Shown here: in pieces, positions 8,808-16,949 of the stretch
How the letters are laid out: each line of letters starts with the position of its first letter
How positions within the stretch are numbered: position 1 is the first letter of the stretch
Assembly (NCBI GenBank): GCA_005887945.1
Contig: VBOL01000291.1
Coordinates: 1-37,893 of the forward strand
DNA: 37,893 bases
Reading direction: 5' to 3'
DNA from: Nitrospirota bacterium
GTDB lineage: Bacteria > Nitrospirota > Nitrospiria > Nitrospirales > Nitrospiraceae
Program-made: the position numbers and the translations under genes
Notes under the pieces: model-generated
Told to the model about the DNA's origin: nothing
Databases searched by the model: none
What the model saw: only the letters and a program-made list of their open reading frames with translations

Positions 8808-10738
8808 GCCACGCCCACTCCCATCGTCCGGCAGGAAACAGGCTGAGCCACCTGCCGGTGCCACAGTTCCAACACCATGAGCGCATAGAGTTGATCCGTG
8901 AAATTCCGCCGGCCACTGTCGTGCTCTGCGAGCAGCCACTGCACATAGGCAGGATTGACATAGCCCCGCCGGCGGATTGCCTCATCGGAGAGCAAATCCC
9001 GACTCATTTCACGCAGATCCTCTCGCAGCCATCGCCCGATTGGCAGCATGAAGCCTCGCTTAGGGCCAGAGATAATACTTTCAGGCAATACACCTTGCAA
9101 CGCTGACCTCATAAATCCCTTTAACTTCCAGCCTTGCAATCTGGTCGCTGCCGGCAATGAACAGGCGAAGGCCAGCAGATGGTGGTCGCAGAACGGGACA
9201 CGCAGTTCGAGTGAGTGGACCATGCTCATCCGATCGCCCATCCGCAACAGATCGTCCGGCAAATAGGTTTGCAGATCAACGCCCATTGCGCGATCGGCTG
9301 GTTCGTGTGAAGGCCATTGGCCGAAGAGACTCCGGACATTGCGAAGCGCCGAGCTGTCGGCCACAGCGCAACGGAGTCCATCGGCAAACAGTGGCGCGTC
9401 CCATCCAGCCGGCTGAAACGTCGTCCAGCGGAGGTATTGCTCATCTAAAGGGCGATAGCCATCCAGCAGAAATCGTTTGATGCGGCCACGAACGTCGCGG
9501 CCTCCTGAACCATCCTGAAGACAGGAGGCGGCACGAGACGCAATCCATGAGCGCATCGCCACAGGAAGCGCCGCATAGCGAGCCGCTGCGCGCAGCCCAA
9601 GATAGCGTGGATAGCCGCCGAAGAGTTCGTCGCCGCCAATACCGGACAGCGCAACCGTCACGGACTTTCTGGCTACCTCGGACACCAAATACGTGGGAAT
9701 GGCTGAGGAATCAGCAAATGGTTCCCCCATGCCGGCCACCACGCGAGGAAGCAGCGAGACCGCATCGGGACGCAGCACGGCTTCTGTGTGGTCCGTTCCG
9801 AAGTGTGTCGCGAGGAGCCTGGCGGCCTTGAGTTCATTGTAGGATTGGTCTTCCGGTGCGTCGTAGCCGATGGAAAACGTTTTGATCGATCCAGGAATCG
9901 TCTCGCGCATGCAGGCCAAGATCGACGCGGAGTCCAACCCACCGGACAAAAACAAGCCGAGCGGCACGTCGCTGACCAGATGCGCCTGCACGGAATCACG
10001 TAGCGTGTTCAGAAACCGCTCACGTTGGTCGCCCCGTGGAGCCTCAACCTGGGACAGGGCCTCTTCTTCTGGACGATAATAGCGCCAGAATTCCAACCGA
10101 CCCCGTACAATCTTGAGGGCCTCTCCTGGTCGGAGCTGATAGACGCCCTCCACAATCGTATCGGGGCCCGGCACATAGAGCAGCGACAGAAAATCTGCGA
10201 TGGCCTGCGGACGGATCGTCCAATCCGGCAACCCTTCCAGCAGTGAAGGCAGTTCCGACGAAAAGAGTACACGATGGCCGGCGCCCGCTTTCCCCGGTTG
10301 GACAGAGTAGTACAGGGGTTTGATCCCCAACCGATCGCGGACCAGCAGCACCAGGTCCCGCTCTCGATCCCAGATGGCGTAGGCAAACATCCCCCGCAGC
10401 CGGTAGACCGCTTCTGGTCCCTCCTCTTCATAGAGATGCACCAGGACTTCGGTATCACAAGCTGACTGAAAACTGTGGCCTTTCTGGGTCAACTCCTCGC
10501 GGAGTTCGCGATAGTTGTAAATCTCCCCGTTCAAAACAGCCCAGACAGAGCCGGTCTCGTTCCGAACTGGTTGATGACCGCCAGCTGGGTCAATCACCCG
10601 TAATCGCCGCACCGCGAGGGCCACGCCTGCGTCGTGATGCGTCCCTTCGTCGTCCGGCCCCCGATGGACAAGCCGGTCGAGCATCCGGTCAAGCAGGACC
10701 GGATCGCTGTCCCCCACAAGGCCGCAAATACCACACAT
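8804..10738 (-). CDS. asnB: AsnB-type glutamine-hydrolysing amidotransferase (asparagine synthase family)
   Basis: Uses glutamine-derived ammonia and ATP to amidate a carboxylate: aspartate in true asparagine synthetases, or a sugar or other acid in polysaccharide loci. 644 residues. The class II glutaminase domain needs Cys as first residue after Met, and MCGICG at this start provides it, followed by HRGPDDEG (25-32) and NGEIYNY (70-76). The synthetase domain has the pyrophosphate loop LSGGLDS (264-270). The ATG at 10738 has GGAG ten bases upstream. The same frame remains open upstream to 10975, giving a 723-residue alternative with a membrane anchor (separate entry). Location between methyltransferase and glycosyltransferase genes suggests glycan modification, but housekeeping asparagine synthesis cannot be excluded. 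Confidence 0.9.
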   Translation of the reverse strand: MCGICGLVGDSDPVLLDRMLDRLVHRGPDDEGTHHDAGVALAVRRLRVIDPAGGHQPVRNETGSVWAVLNGEIYNYRELREELTQKGHSFQSACDTEVLVHLYEEEGPEAVYRLRGMFAYAIWDRERDLVLLVRDRLGIKPLYYSVQPGKAGAGHRVLFSSELPSLLEGLPDWTIRPQAIADFLSLLYVPGPDTIVEGVYQLRPGEALKIVRGRLEFWRYYRPEEEALSQVEAPRGDQRERFLNTLRDSVQAHLVSDVPLGLFLSGGLDSASILACMRETIPGSIKTFSIGYDAPEDQSYNELKAARLLATHFGTDHTEAVLRPDAVSLLPRVVAGMGEPFADSSAIPTYLVSEVARKSVTVALSGIGGDELFGGYPRYLGLRAAARYAALPVAMRSWIASRAASCLQDGSGGRDVRGRIKRFLLDGYRPLDEQYLRWTTFQPAGWDAPLFADGLRCAVADSSALRNVRSLFGQWPSHEPADRAMGVDLQTYLPDDLLRMGDRMSMVHSLELRVPFCDHHLLAFACSLPAATRLQGWKLKGFMRSALQGVLPESIISGPKRGFMLPIGRWLREDLREMSRDLLSDEAIRRRGYVNPAYVQWLLAEHDSGRRNFTDQLYALMVLELWHRQVAQPVSCRTMGVGVA

Positions 10739-10975
10739 GGAATGGCGACTCCAAATTGACCCGGCTACCGACTCTTCTCCGTCAAGACGCGAGACCTCCT
10801 GAGGCGGCACGTCGACCGGCTCGTATCGGGTATGTTTGGCAGACCCCACCGACGTCAGCAGCGACCGCACTCCGAGCGTGGCTAATGCGCCAAGCAGGCA
10901 GAGCGCAACGATGATGCCCAAAAATCTGATTGAGCGCCGCCACAGCCGGTGTCTGAACCAATGGGATGTACTCAT
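10739..10975 (-). other. In-frame 79-codon upstream extension of asnB encoding a membrane anchor
   Basis: The ATG at 10975 overlaps the stop of the upstream methyltransferase as ATGA, as in true genes of this locus. It opens a basic N-terminus (MSTSHWFRHRLWRRSIRF), one strong hydrophobic helix (about 18-40) and a polar segment, then runs without a stop into the catalytic Met-Cys of AsnB. It may be a small membrane protein that has lost its stop, a propeptide removed to free Cys2, or non-coding sequence read by chance. The coupled start and clean transmembrane helix favour real translation. I do not recognise a family. Confidence 0.45.
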
Positions 10976-11862
10976 GACAATCCATCACCCCGCTCGGCAA
11001 TGAGCTCAAACGATGGGGCCCAGACCATGCGCCCTCCTGTCACCTTATAGAGCACCTCCGCACAGGACCAGAACGCCGTCGCACCAATCCGCCACTTTAG
11101 GCGGCTCATCCATGGACTTGCCGGGGTGAGAGGCCCTCGACTCGGCACCGAATTATAGATCGCGATGGTGTGCAATCCGATCCCCTTCAACATCGAGCGG
11201 AGCGCCTGAGGCGAATACAGAAAGAGGTGAAACGCTTGATCATAGCGAGACCCGACCCACCGGGCCGGTGTCCTCATCGGCAGATGAAATGCCCCATTGG
11301 TTGCTCTGATCACGACGAGGCCCGATGGCGTCAGTGCGCCCGCGACCTGCCGTAAGAGGCTCGCCGGATTCGTCACCGTCTCCAATACGTTCACGAGGGT
11401 AATCACGTCGAACGGTTCGCGCTCCCCGGTTTGTTCCAACCAATCGGACGGAAGCACCGTCAGCTGACGACGAGCCGCGCGCACGACTGCCTTCTTCGAC
11501 AACTCTAGCCCATAACAGGTCCATCCCGCCAACTGACAGAGCGACAAGAACGCGCCATCTCCACAGCCTACATCGAGCAGCCGACCGGGAGGCTGCCGGT
11601 ACAGGCCAAGACGGCGCGTGACACTTTCAAAAACCGGGTGGCGATCCGACGACGCCTCGGCCTCGCCGTAGGCCTCGTCGTAGTCTTCACGGTAAAACTC
11701 CTCTACCAGAGTTCCCAACGGACGAGGATTCAGAAACACGAGATCACAGCCAGGACAACGCACATAACGTCTGGTCGGCGTCTGAAACACATCGACCGGC
11801 AGCGCTTGACTGCCACAGGGACAGACGATCTGTTCTGTCTCTGGCATGGCTGCCGTTTTCAC
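10972..11862 (-). CDS. Zinc-ribbon class I SAM-dependent methyltransferase
   Basis: 296 residues. An N-terminal zinc-ribbon-like pair (CPCG near 14-17 and CPGC near 36-39) precedes a Rossmann methyltransferase domain with LLDVGCGDGAFL (about 93-104) and the later strand FDVITLVNVLETV. Known relatives with this arrangement methylate sugars or small molecules in surface-polysaccharide and antibiotic loci. The start is GTG at 11862 with AGGTGG just upstream, overlapping the previous stop as GTGA; an ATG five codons later is possible. The C-terminal part (from about 190) contains a conserved YSPQAL region but no extra domain I can name. The substrate is unknown. Confidence 0.85.
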   Translation of the reverse strand: MKTAAMPETEQIVCPCGSQALPVDVFQTPTRRYVRCPGCDLVFLNPRPLGTLVEEFYREDYDEAYGEAEASSDRHPVFESVTRRLGLYRQPPGRLLDVGCGDGAFLSLCQLAGWTCYGLELSKKAVVRAARRQLTVLPSDWLEQTGEREPFDVITLVNVLETVTNPASLLRQVAGALTPSGLVVIRATNGAFHLPMRTPARWVGSRYDQAFHLFLYSPQALRSMLKGIGLHTIAIYNSVPSRGPLTPASPWMSRLKWRIGATAFWSCAEVLYKVTGGRMVWAPSFELIAERGDGLS

Positions 11863-13022
11863 GCCACCACCTGTTTCTGAACGGGTGCTGGCAAGCCCGC
11901 GTCCTGCATCGCCGCATCAAAGATCGCCGTCGTATTCGCAACCATTTGGTCCACTGTAAACCGCTCCTGTACCACGGCTCGCCCTGCTGTTCCCATCTCC
12001 GATGCAGGGGTTGAATAGTTCAATACTTCCCGAATCGCCCTCGCCAGCGCTTGGGGATCTCGCGGGGGCACGAGCAATCCTGTCTTGTGGTCTTCAATTA
12101 ATTCCGGAACACCGTTGACTCGCGACGCGACCACAGGACAACCCATCGCCAACGCTTCCAACAGTACAAACGAAAACCCTTCGGATAGGGACGGCAACAC
12201 GAAGACATCCGCCGCAGCCAGAATATCGGCGATGTCCTCACGGACCCCCAGAAACCGACAGGCCCGTTCGACAGCGAGTTCTACTGCTAGGCGATGCAGT
12301 TGGTCACGAAGCTCGCCGTCTCCCACGAACACACAACAGAGCTGTGGCCATGTTTCGAGTAGGCGAGGAAGCGCCAGCAAGAGGTAGCGATGGCCCTTCT
12401 GTTCCGTCAATCGCGCAATCGTGACCAACACCGGTCCCTGTATAATTCCCAACTCCTGCCTGACTTTTTGGCGATCCGGCTCCGAAGGGAAGGCCGACGG
12501 GTCCACGCCGTTGTAGACCGTCTGCGTCTTCGCCGCCGCAGCCGGGCACTCATCGATCAGGTCGCGACGATTGGCATCCGAAACACAGATAATCTGATGG
12601 ACTAGGGGGAGCGTCAGACGCAATAAGAACGTATAGAGGCCTCGTCTGAGCGAACGGACCTCGTAGTCTTTCAGCGAATTATGGACGGTCGAGATAATGA
12701 CCGGCACAGCAGCCAGACGTCCTGCGATTCGTCCATAGAAATTGGCCCTGGCTCCGTGCGTTTGGAGAATCGTCACTTGCTCACGCGCAAGCAACCGCGT
12801 CAACCGCCAGAGGGCAATCGGGTTAAACAGCGGCGCCAAGTGGACAAGATGCGTCTCCACACCGCGCTCTTTCATGCGCCCCACGAACGGACCAGGCTCC
12901 GGACAGATCAGCAGCGCTCGATACCGAGCCCGGTCGAGATGGTCAAAGAGCAGCTCCAGATACCGTTCACCGCCTCCATAGGCCGCAGACCCGGCCAGTT
13001 CTGCGAGGACGATTGGAGTCAC
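11859..13022 (-). CDS. GT4-family glycosyltransferase
   Basis: 387-residue cytoplasmic or membrane-associated GT-B enzyme expected to add a sugar from a nucleotide donor to the lipid-linked repeat unit, with retention of configuration. The N-terminal domain has AYGGGERYLELL (acceptor side, about 14-25); the C-terminal donor domain has VTIARLTEQKGH (200-211) and EGFSFVLLE (281-289), the E-x7-E motif. The start is GTG at 13022: AGGGAG lies five bases upstream and GTGA overlaps the preceding stop. A longer frame to an ATG at 13109 would overlap the upstream gene by 91 bases and lacks family similarity. The donor sugar cannot be deduced. Confidence 0.9.
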   Translation of the reverse strand: MTPIVLAELAGSAAYGGGERYLELLFDHLDRARYRALLICPEPGPFVGRMKERGVETHLVHLAPLFNPIALWRLTRLLAREQVTILQTHGARANFYGRIAGRLAAVPVIISTVHNSLKDYEVRSLRRGLYTFLLRLTLPLVHQIICVSDANRRDLIDECPAAAAKTQTVYNGVDPSAFPSEPDRQKVRQELGIIQGPVLVTIARLTEQKGHRYLLLALPRLLETWPQLCCVFVGDGELRDQLHRLAVELAVERACRFLGVREDIADILAAADVFVLPSLSEGFSFVLLEALAMGCPVVASRVNGVPELIEDHKTGLLVPPRDPQALARAIREVLNYSTPASEMGTAGRAVVQERFTVDQMVANTTAIFDAAMQDAGLPAPVQKQVVA

Positions 13023-13861
13023 GGCTTTCTCCCTAGGATTAATAGACTCCCTCGCAAGTGCGGGATGAGATAGAACGGCACCTTGGCCCAGTTGATTGCG
13101 CTTTGGCAAGCGGTCTGTTGGCAGTCCTGCGTGTCCTCGCCAAGAAAAAACCGTGACAGAGCGATCTCAAACCCGACGTGGCGCAGCATTTCTGCCAGTT
13201 CATGCATCGCGTATTCCCGCGCGTGCGGTCGCCATTCATCGTTCGGATCGTCGTAGCCGGGAGGGGCCAGCCGATCGTTGGGCGATCGACCGATCAACAG
13301 CTTGAAGATATTGCCGATGCGAGTAACATTCGGGGTCGTGATCACGAGATGGCCGTCGGACTTCAAAATTCTGTAGGCTTCCGTCATCAGATGAAACGGC
13401 GAGGTGAGGTGTTCGACGATTTCCAGCGCAAACACGAGCTGCGCGGAATGGTCGGGTAACGGGACTTTTTCCTGGTACCCTTTGGACGTGAAGTGTTGCC
13501 CGACCGGATCGAGGTTGACGATGAGAATCTCCACATCGGCATCCTGTCTCATGAACTGCACGAACTCGGGACTGGCCATCAGCCCTGCGCCAAACAGACG
13601 GGCCGCTCTCGTCGGCTCGATTCCACGCAAGAGACGTAACAGACTGCCTGGGAAGGGACCGAAATCCACGATCGTTTGTGGTCCGTCCGGCAACCGCTGC
13701 AATCCGCTTTGGAGCGCAACATGGAGACGATCACGACATTTCAATGCGTGATTCATCGGCGTAGTGAAGCGCGCGTCCTGCGTTCCAAACGTCTCGTACT
13801 GAGAGGGTCGGTAGGCTCGCACCAGGCGATTGAATTGGCTTTTGGTGAGGTTACAACCCAT
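13019..13861 (-). CDS. Class I SAM-dependent methyltransferase (glycan locus)
   Basis: 280 residues. The SAM-binding strand and loop read TIVDFGPFPGSLLRLL, a GPFPGS variant of the usual GxGxG, followed by FALEIVEHLTSPFHLM and the LKSDGHLVITTPN strand common to this family. The frame is open upstream to 14158, but that part is antisense-like Pro/Ser-rich sequence overlapping the GT39-like gene and is rejected. Two starts compete: ATG at 13861 (GAGG eleven bases upstream, five bases after the previous stop) and GTG at 13870 (a GTGA overlap but GAGG only two bases away). I chose ATG. It probably methylates a sugar of the repeat unit or its lipid-linked intermediate (inference from neighbours). 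Confidence 0.82.
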   Translation of the reverse strand: MGCNLTKSQFNRLVRAYRPSQYETFGTQDARFTTPMNHALKCRDRLHVALQSGLQRLPDGPQTIVDFGPFPGSLLRLLRGIEPTRAARLFGAGLMASPEFVQFMRQDADVEILIVNLDPVGQHFTSKGYQEKVPLPDHSAQLVFALEIVEHLTSPFHLMTEAYRILKSDGHLVITTPNVTRIGNIFKLLIGRSPNDRLAPPGYDDPNDEWRPHAREYAMHELAEMLRHVGFEIALSRFFLGEDTQDCQQTACQSAINWAKVPFYLIPHLRGSLLILGRKP

Positions 13862-13866
13862 TGGAT

Positions 13867-15201
13867 TCACGGCCTCATGGGAAGAGGTTGCCGACGGCAC
13901 AGAGACACCATCGGGAGACCCGCCTGCGCCAGAACCGCCACTGATAGGACCATAAGGCACGGTAGCACAGGCAGCGCATACCGGCCAGCTTCCACTGTGA
14001 ATGGTATGTAGCCCAACATCAGGCCGATCGGGAATATATAAAGCGGCAGGAGCTGCCGCCAACGAGACCGATGGGACCAGGCACTCCATAGCGCCAACAC
14101 GACCAACCCGGGAATTAGCAGCAGTCGTTTCGCCACGCTGTAGGTGGCTACCAGCCAACCTCGGTCGGCGGCATCCCCCGTGAGCCCTTGCACAAACCCT
14201 AGATCCGAATTCACCAGATAGAACGAGTTCCCGATCCAGAAATCGAAAGCCCGTGTCAGGGTCAGCCAGAGGTATCGGACCGGCTCATCTGCAATGCGCG
14301 CCCATCCCTTCGCGCGCAAGAGCCGATCGGTCGACACGTCATACATCGCATGGGCATAGGGCAACGGTGTAATCCCGGCGCTCTCCCAAATCTGTGCCTC
14401 GGTCTGGTAGGACATGGGCCAACTCCCCCGCGAAAGAGGATCGCTGCCCATCCAGAGACCCGCGCCTATTCCCGCAGAGATAGGAATCACTGCATCGAAC
14501 GTCAGATAGTTACGTATCGTCCAGGGCACCACGATAAGCAGACAGGCGAGTAGATAGACGGTCGCGCAGCAGGTCTTGATCCCTACGACCTCCGTCCCCT
14601 GATAGGCCAGCGCGGCGACGCCGATGCCAAGCAGCATCGCGGCCGGCTTGCAGAGAATGGTCAATCCGGCGAGCAGCCCCGCTATGGCGAAGGTCTGAAG
14701 CCGTCGGGAATCGATAAAAACAATCGTCGCCCACACCCAGGCGCTCATCAGCAGCGTTAGCAAACCTTCGCTCCTGATCCGAGGGTCGTATGTCCAATAG
14801 GCTGGATAGAGAAACATGGCGGCCGCCGCGATCGCACCGCTCCAAGGGCCGAACAGTCTAGCTCCGACACGGAAGATACAGAAGCTCGTGCCGACGTCGC
14901 AAGCGACGTGCAGATACTGCACCCATTCGGGTCGGTGACCGGCCACGCTATAGAAAGCGGCCAGGACGACAGGATACAGCGGACCGACGTGGGCCGACGG
15001 CGTCGTGCCGTCCATGGTGAACGCTCCCAGCGACGCCAGATTCCAGGCCAAGGCATCGAACAGATCATCGACGGCATATCCTTGTCGTGCCGTGTGGAGA
15101 ATAGTCCAGGCTCGCGCCAGCAGCCCAAGCGCACCGGCCAATATCAACAGCGCGGTGGGAGACCATAGTCCGGCTAGGCTCTTGTCGCTGACCTGCGTCA
15201 T
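13867..15201 (-). CDS. GT39/ArnT-like polytopic membrane glycosyltransferase
   Basis: 444 residues with about ten to twelve hydrophobic segments. The first extracytoplasmic loop has the acidic pair typical of GT-C enzymes (VDDLFDALAWNLA, about 44-56) and HVGPLYPVVLAAFY shortly after; RSEGLLTLLM follows. Known members use a polyprenyl-phosphate sugar donor on the outer face of the membrane. Here it could decorate the lipid-linked chain or another envelope acceptor after flipping. The ATG at 15201 overlaps the previous stop as ATGA; a TTG three codons earlier is less likely. No polyprenyl-phosphate sugar synthase (DPMS type) is visible, so its donor must come from elsewhere. Confidence 0.82.
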   Translation of the reverse strand: MTQVSDKSLAGLWSPTALLILAGALGLLARAWTILHTARQGYAVDDLFDALAWNLASLGAFTMDGTTPSAHVGPLYPVVLAAFYSVAGHRPEWVQYLHVACDVGTSFCIFRVGARLFGPWSGAIAAAAMFLYPAYWTYDPRIRSEGLLTLLMSAWVWATIVFIDSRRLQTFAIAGLLAGLTILCKPAAMLLGIGVAALAYQGTEVVGIKTCCATVYLLACLLIVVPWTIRNYLTFDAVIPISAGIGAGLWMGSDPLSRGSWPMSYQTEAQIWESAGITPLPYAHAMYDVSTDRLLRAKGWARIADEPVRYLWLTLTRAFDFWIGNSFYLVNSDLGFVQGLTGDAADRGWLVATYSVAKRLLLIPGLVVLALWSAWSHRSRWRQLLPLYIFPIGLMLGYIPFTVEAGRYALPVLPCLMVLSVAVLAQAGLPMVSLCRRQPLPMRP

Positions 15202-15938
15202 TTCATACAAATTCCGATGAGATTCGTATCGCCGGCCACACCTTCCTCATATTCAATATCTTCAGGGGTGATTGCCTCCAACGTGGGCCCACCCTGAAGC
15301 CGACTGACCAGACCACCGAGCCAATGCCGAATCGGGCGCGGAACAAGATTGCGGAGGCCGCCCGGATCGAATCGCCGCACGGCATCCATCGATCGTTCAG
15401 CGACTTTCAATCGCGCGCCTTGGCGGCGGCCGAACCAGCGGATGGTCGAGAAGTATGGCGATAGGATGTCTCGAAACTCTTCCTGGTTGTACTCCCGCAC
15501 GTGATAGGGGTCTTCTGGCTTGCATGCCACACCCTTCCCGTGAGGCGTAAAGATGACCAGCGTGCCGGTCTTGCGTAAGACGCGCGCGACTTCAGCCACG
15601 AACCGTCGATCGTCCATGATATGTTCGATCGTATCTTGCGACAGGATACAGTCGAAGGATTCGTCCCGAAAACCGAGCGCACAACCATCCATCGCCAAAA
15701 ACGACGCGCCTGAATGACCATAGCGGGCACGGTTGCGGGCGACGATCTGAGGCGCGCAGTCCACCCCGACGACTCGACCAGCCTTTCCGCTCAGATAGTC
15801 GGATCCATAGCCCGTCCCGCAGGCAAGATCGAGCACCCGCAACTGGTCAAGCCGTGGGACCTGCCTGGCTGCCCACACATATCCAGACAAGTTCACGATG
15901 TGTTGTGTGTCGGTCGGATAGGCACCGCGTCGTTCCAT
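15198..15938 (-). CDS. Class I SAM-dependent methyltransferase (methyltransferase-11 type)
   Basis: 246 residues. VLDLACGTGYGSDYLS (about 35-50) is the SAM-binding loop; GVDCAPQIV supplies the acidic end of strand 2 (Asp) and FDCILSQDTIEHI follows strand 4. Short N-terminus (MERRGAYPTD) and a C-terminal region after about 180 without known motif. The start ATG is preceded by GGAGAAGGA at seven bases. The stop overlaps the GT39-like gene as ATGA. It is one of three unrelated methyltransferases in a 5-kb stretch, so the glycan is probably methylated at more than one position (inference). Confidence 0.85.
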   Translation of the reverse strand: MERRGAYPTDTQHIVNLSGYVWAARQVPRLDQLRVLDLACGTGYGSDYLSGKAGRVVGVDCAPQIVARNRARYGHSGASFLAMDGCALGFRDESFDCILSQDTIEHIMDDRRFVAEVARVLRKTGTLVIFTPHGKGVACKPEDPYHVREYNQEEFRDILSPYFSTIRWFGRRQGARLKVAERSMDAVRRFDPGGLRNLVPRPIRHWLGGLVSRLQGGPTLEAITPEDIEYEEGVAGDTNLIGICMK

Positions 15939-15954
15939 CAGATCGTCCTTCTCC

Positions 15955-16926
15955 CTACCCTTGCGGTCCGGAGGAATAGGAACTCACCTGCTCGACCGGC
16001 TGCGGTCCACTCCATAATCGACGGATCGTCATCAGGCAACTCTGTATCCGCCAGCGCCGGTGCGCCGCCGGCGCGCACCCCATCGACTGCAGCAGTCGCC
16101 ATCCCGCGCCGCCCGCAATCCACCCTTTCATGAGCCGGCGCTTAACCGGAGAAAAATGTTTCTCGATGTAGCGGATGCGACTCAACTCCCACTCGAGGTT
16201 CAATCGATCGACAGCACGTCCGCTGCTCCGCCCAACAAGGTGCACGATCTCCGACTCAGCAAGATGGTACACGCGATACCCTTGCCGATGAATCCGCATA
16301 CAAAGATCTACGTCTTCGAAATACATAAAAAATCCCTCGTCGAGTCCACCAAGCTGGCGCAACAGCTCGGTACGCACCATCAGGCAAGCGCCGTTCGCCC
16401 AATCGACGTCTTGGGATTGTGTACAATCGAATTCGTGCGTCGCCGCGGCAGTCGCTTGCATGGTAGGGGCTATTCGTTGGAACAGGGCTGAATAAAACAG
16501 GTGATCGCGAATGGAGGGAAAAGGGAAACAGGTCCGGCTCAAGTTCCCTTCTCCCGTCCGTTGTTTGCAACTCACCGCGCCGACGTCAGGATGGCTGTCC
16601 AAATATCCGACCATCGTCGCCAGAGCCTGGTCCTTGACGATCGTGTCGCTATTCAGCAAGAGCACATGCCTCCCGCGACTCACGGCAACCGCTTGATTCA
16701 CCGCCTTCGCGAAGCCCCGATTGTCCGGATTCGCAACGACCCTCATGGCAGGATAGACATCCTTCAACGCGGCCACCGTCCCGTCCCGCGAATCATTATC
16801 GACGACGATTGCTTCGAAGGTGGTGGCGATTGTGTGGGCATGGATAGAGCGGAGACAGTCGATGAGTACCTCCTTCGTGTTGTAACTCACGATGGCGATA
16901 GATAGATCGATCATCGAAGGAGTCAT
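15955..16926 (-). CDS. GT2-family glycosyltransferase, rhamnosyltransferase-like
   Basis: 323 residues, GT-A fold. Motifs in order: AIVSYNT (11-17), VVDNDSRDGT (41-50), NPDNRGFAKAVNQA (66-79), LLNSD (90-94, the divalent-metal site in place of DxD), then NGACLMVR and GFFMYFEDVDLCMR with Glu204/Asp205 near the expected catalytic base. This arrangement is usual in WbbL-like rhamnosyltransferases, but sugar specificity is not readable. The frame extends upstream to 17886 through sequence antisense-like to the flippase; that part is rejected. The start is ATG at 16926 or 16914, neither with a strong ribosome site; I took the first, 23 bases after the flippase stop. Confidence 0.88.
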   Translation of the reverse strand: MTPSMIDLSIAIVSYNTKEVLIDCLRSIHAHTIATTFEAIVVDNDSRDGTVAALKDVYPAMRVVANPDNRGFAKAVNQAVAVSRGRHVLLLNSDTIVKDQALATMVGYLDSHPDVGAVSCKQRTGEGNLSRTCFPFPSIRDHLFYSALFQRIAPTMQATAAATHEFDCTQSQDVDWANGACLMVRTELLRQLGGLDEGFFMYFEDVDLCMRIHRQGYRVYHLAESEIVHLVGRSSGRAVDRLNLEWELSRIRYIEKHFSPVKRRLMKGWIAGGAGWRLLQSMGCAPAAHRRWRIQSCLMTIRRLWSGPQPVEQVSSYSSGPQG

Positions 16927-16949
16927 GAGTGTGTACCAGTTGTCATCCG

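Noticed and set aside
8808-8939. 44-codon extension of the tandem glycosyltransferase
   Set aside because: Overlaps the conserved end of AsnB; the inner ATG gives the ATGA junction typical of this locus.
13023-13109. ATG start at 13109 for the GT4 gene
   Set aside because: Would overlap the methyltransferase by 91 bases; GTG at 13022 has AGGGAG at ideal spacing and a GTGA overlap.
13862-14158. N-terminal extension of the GPFPGS-loop methyltransferase
   Set aside because: Overlaps the GT39-like gene in another frame, has Pro/Ser/Gly-rich composition and no domain; ATG at 13861 fits the neighbouring stop.
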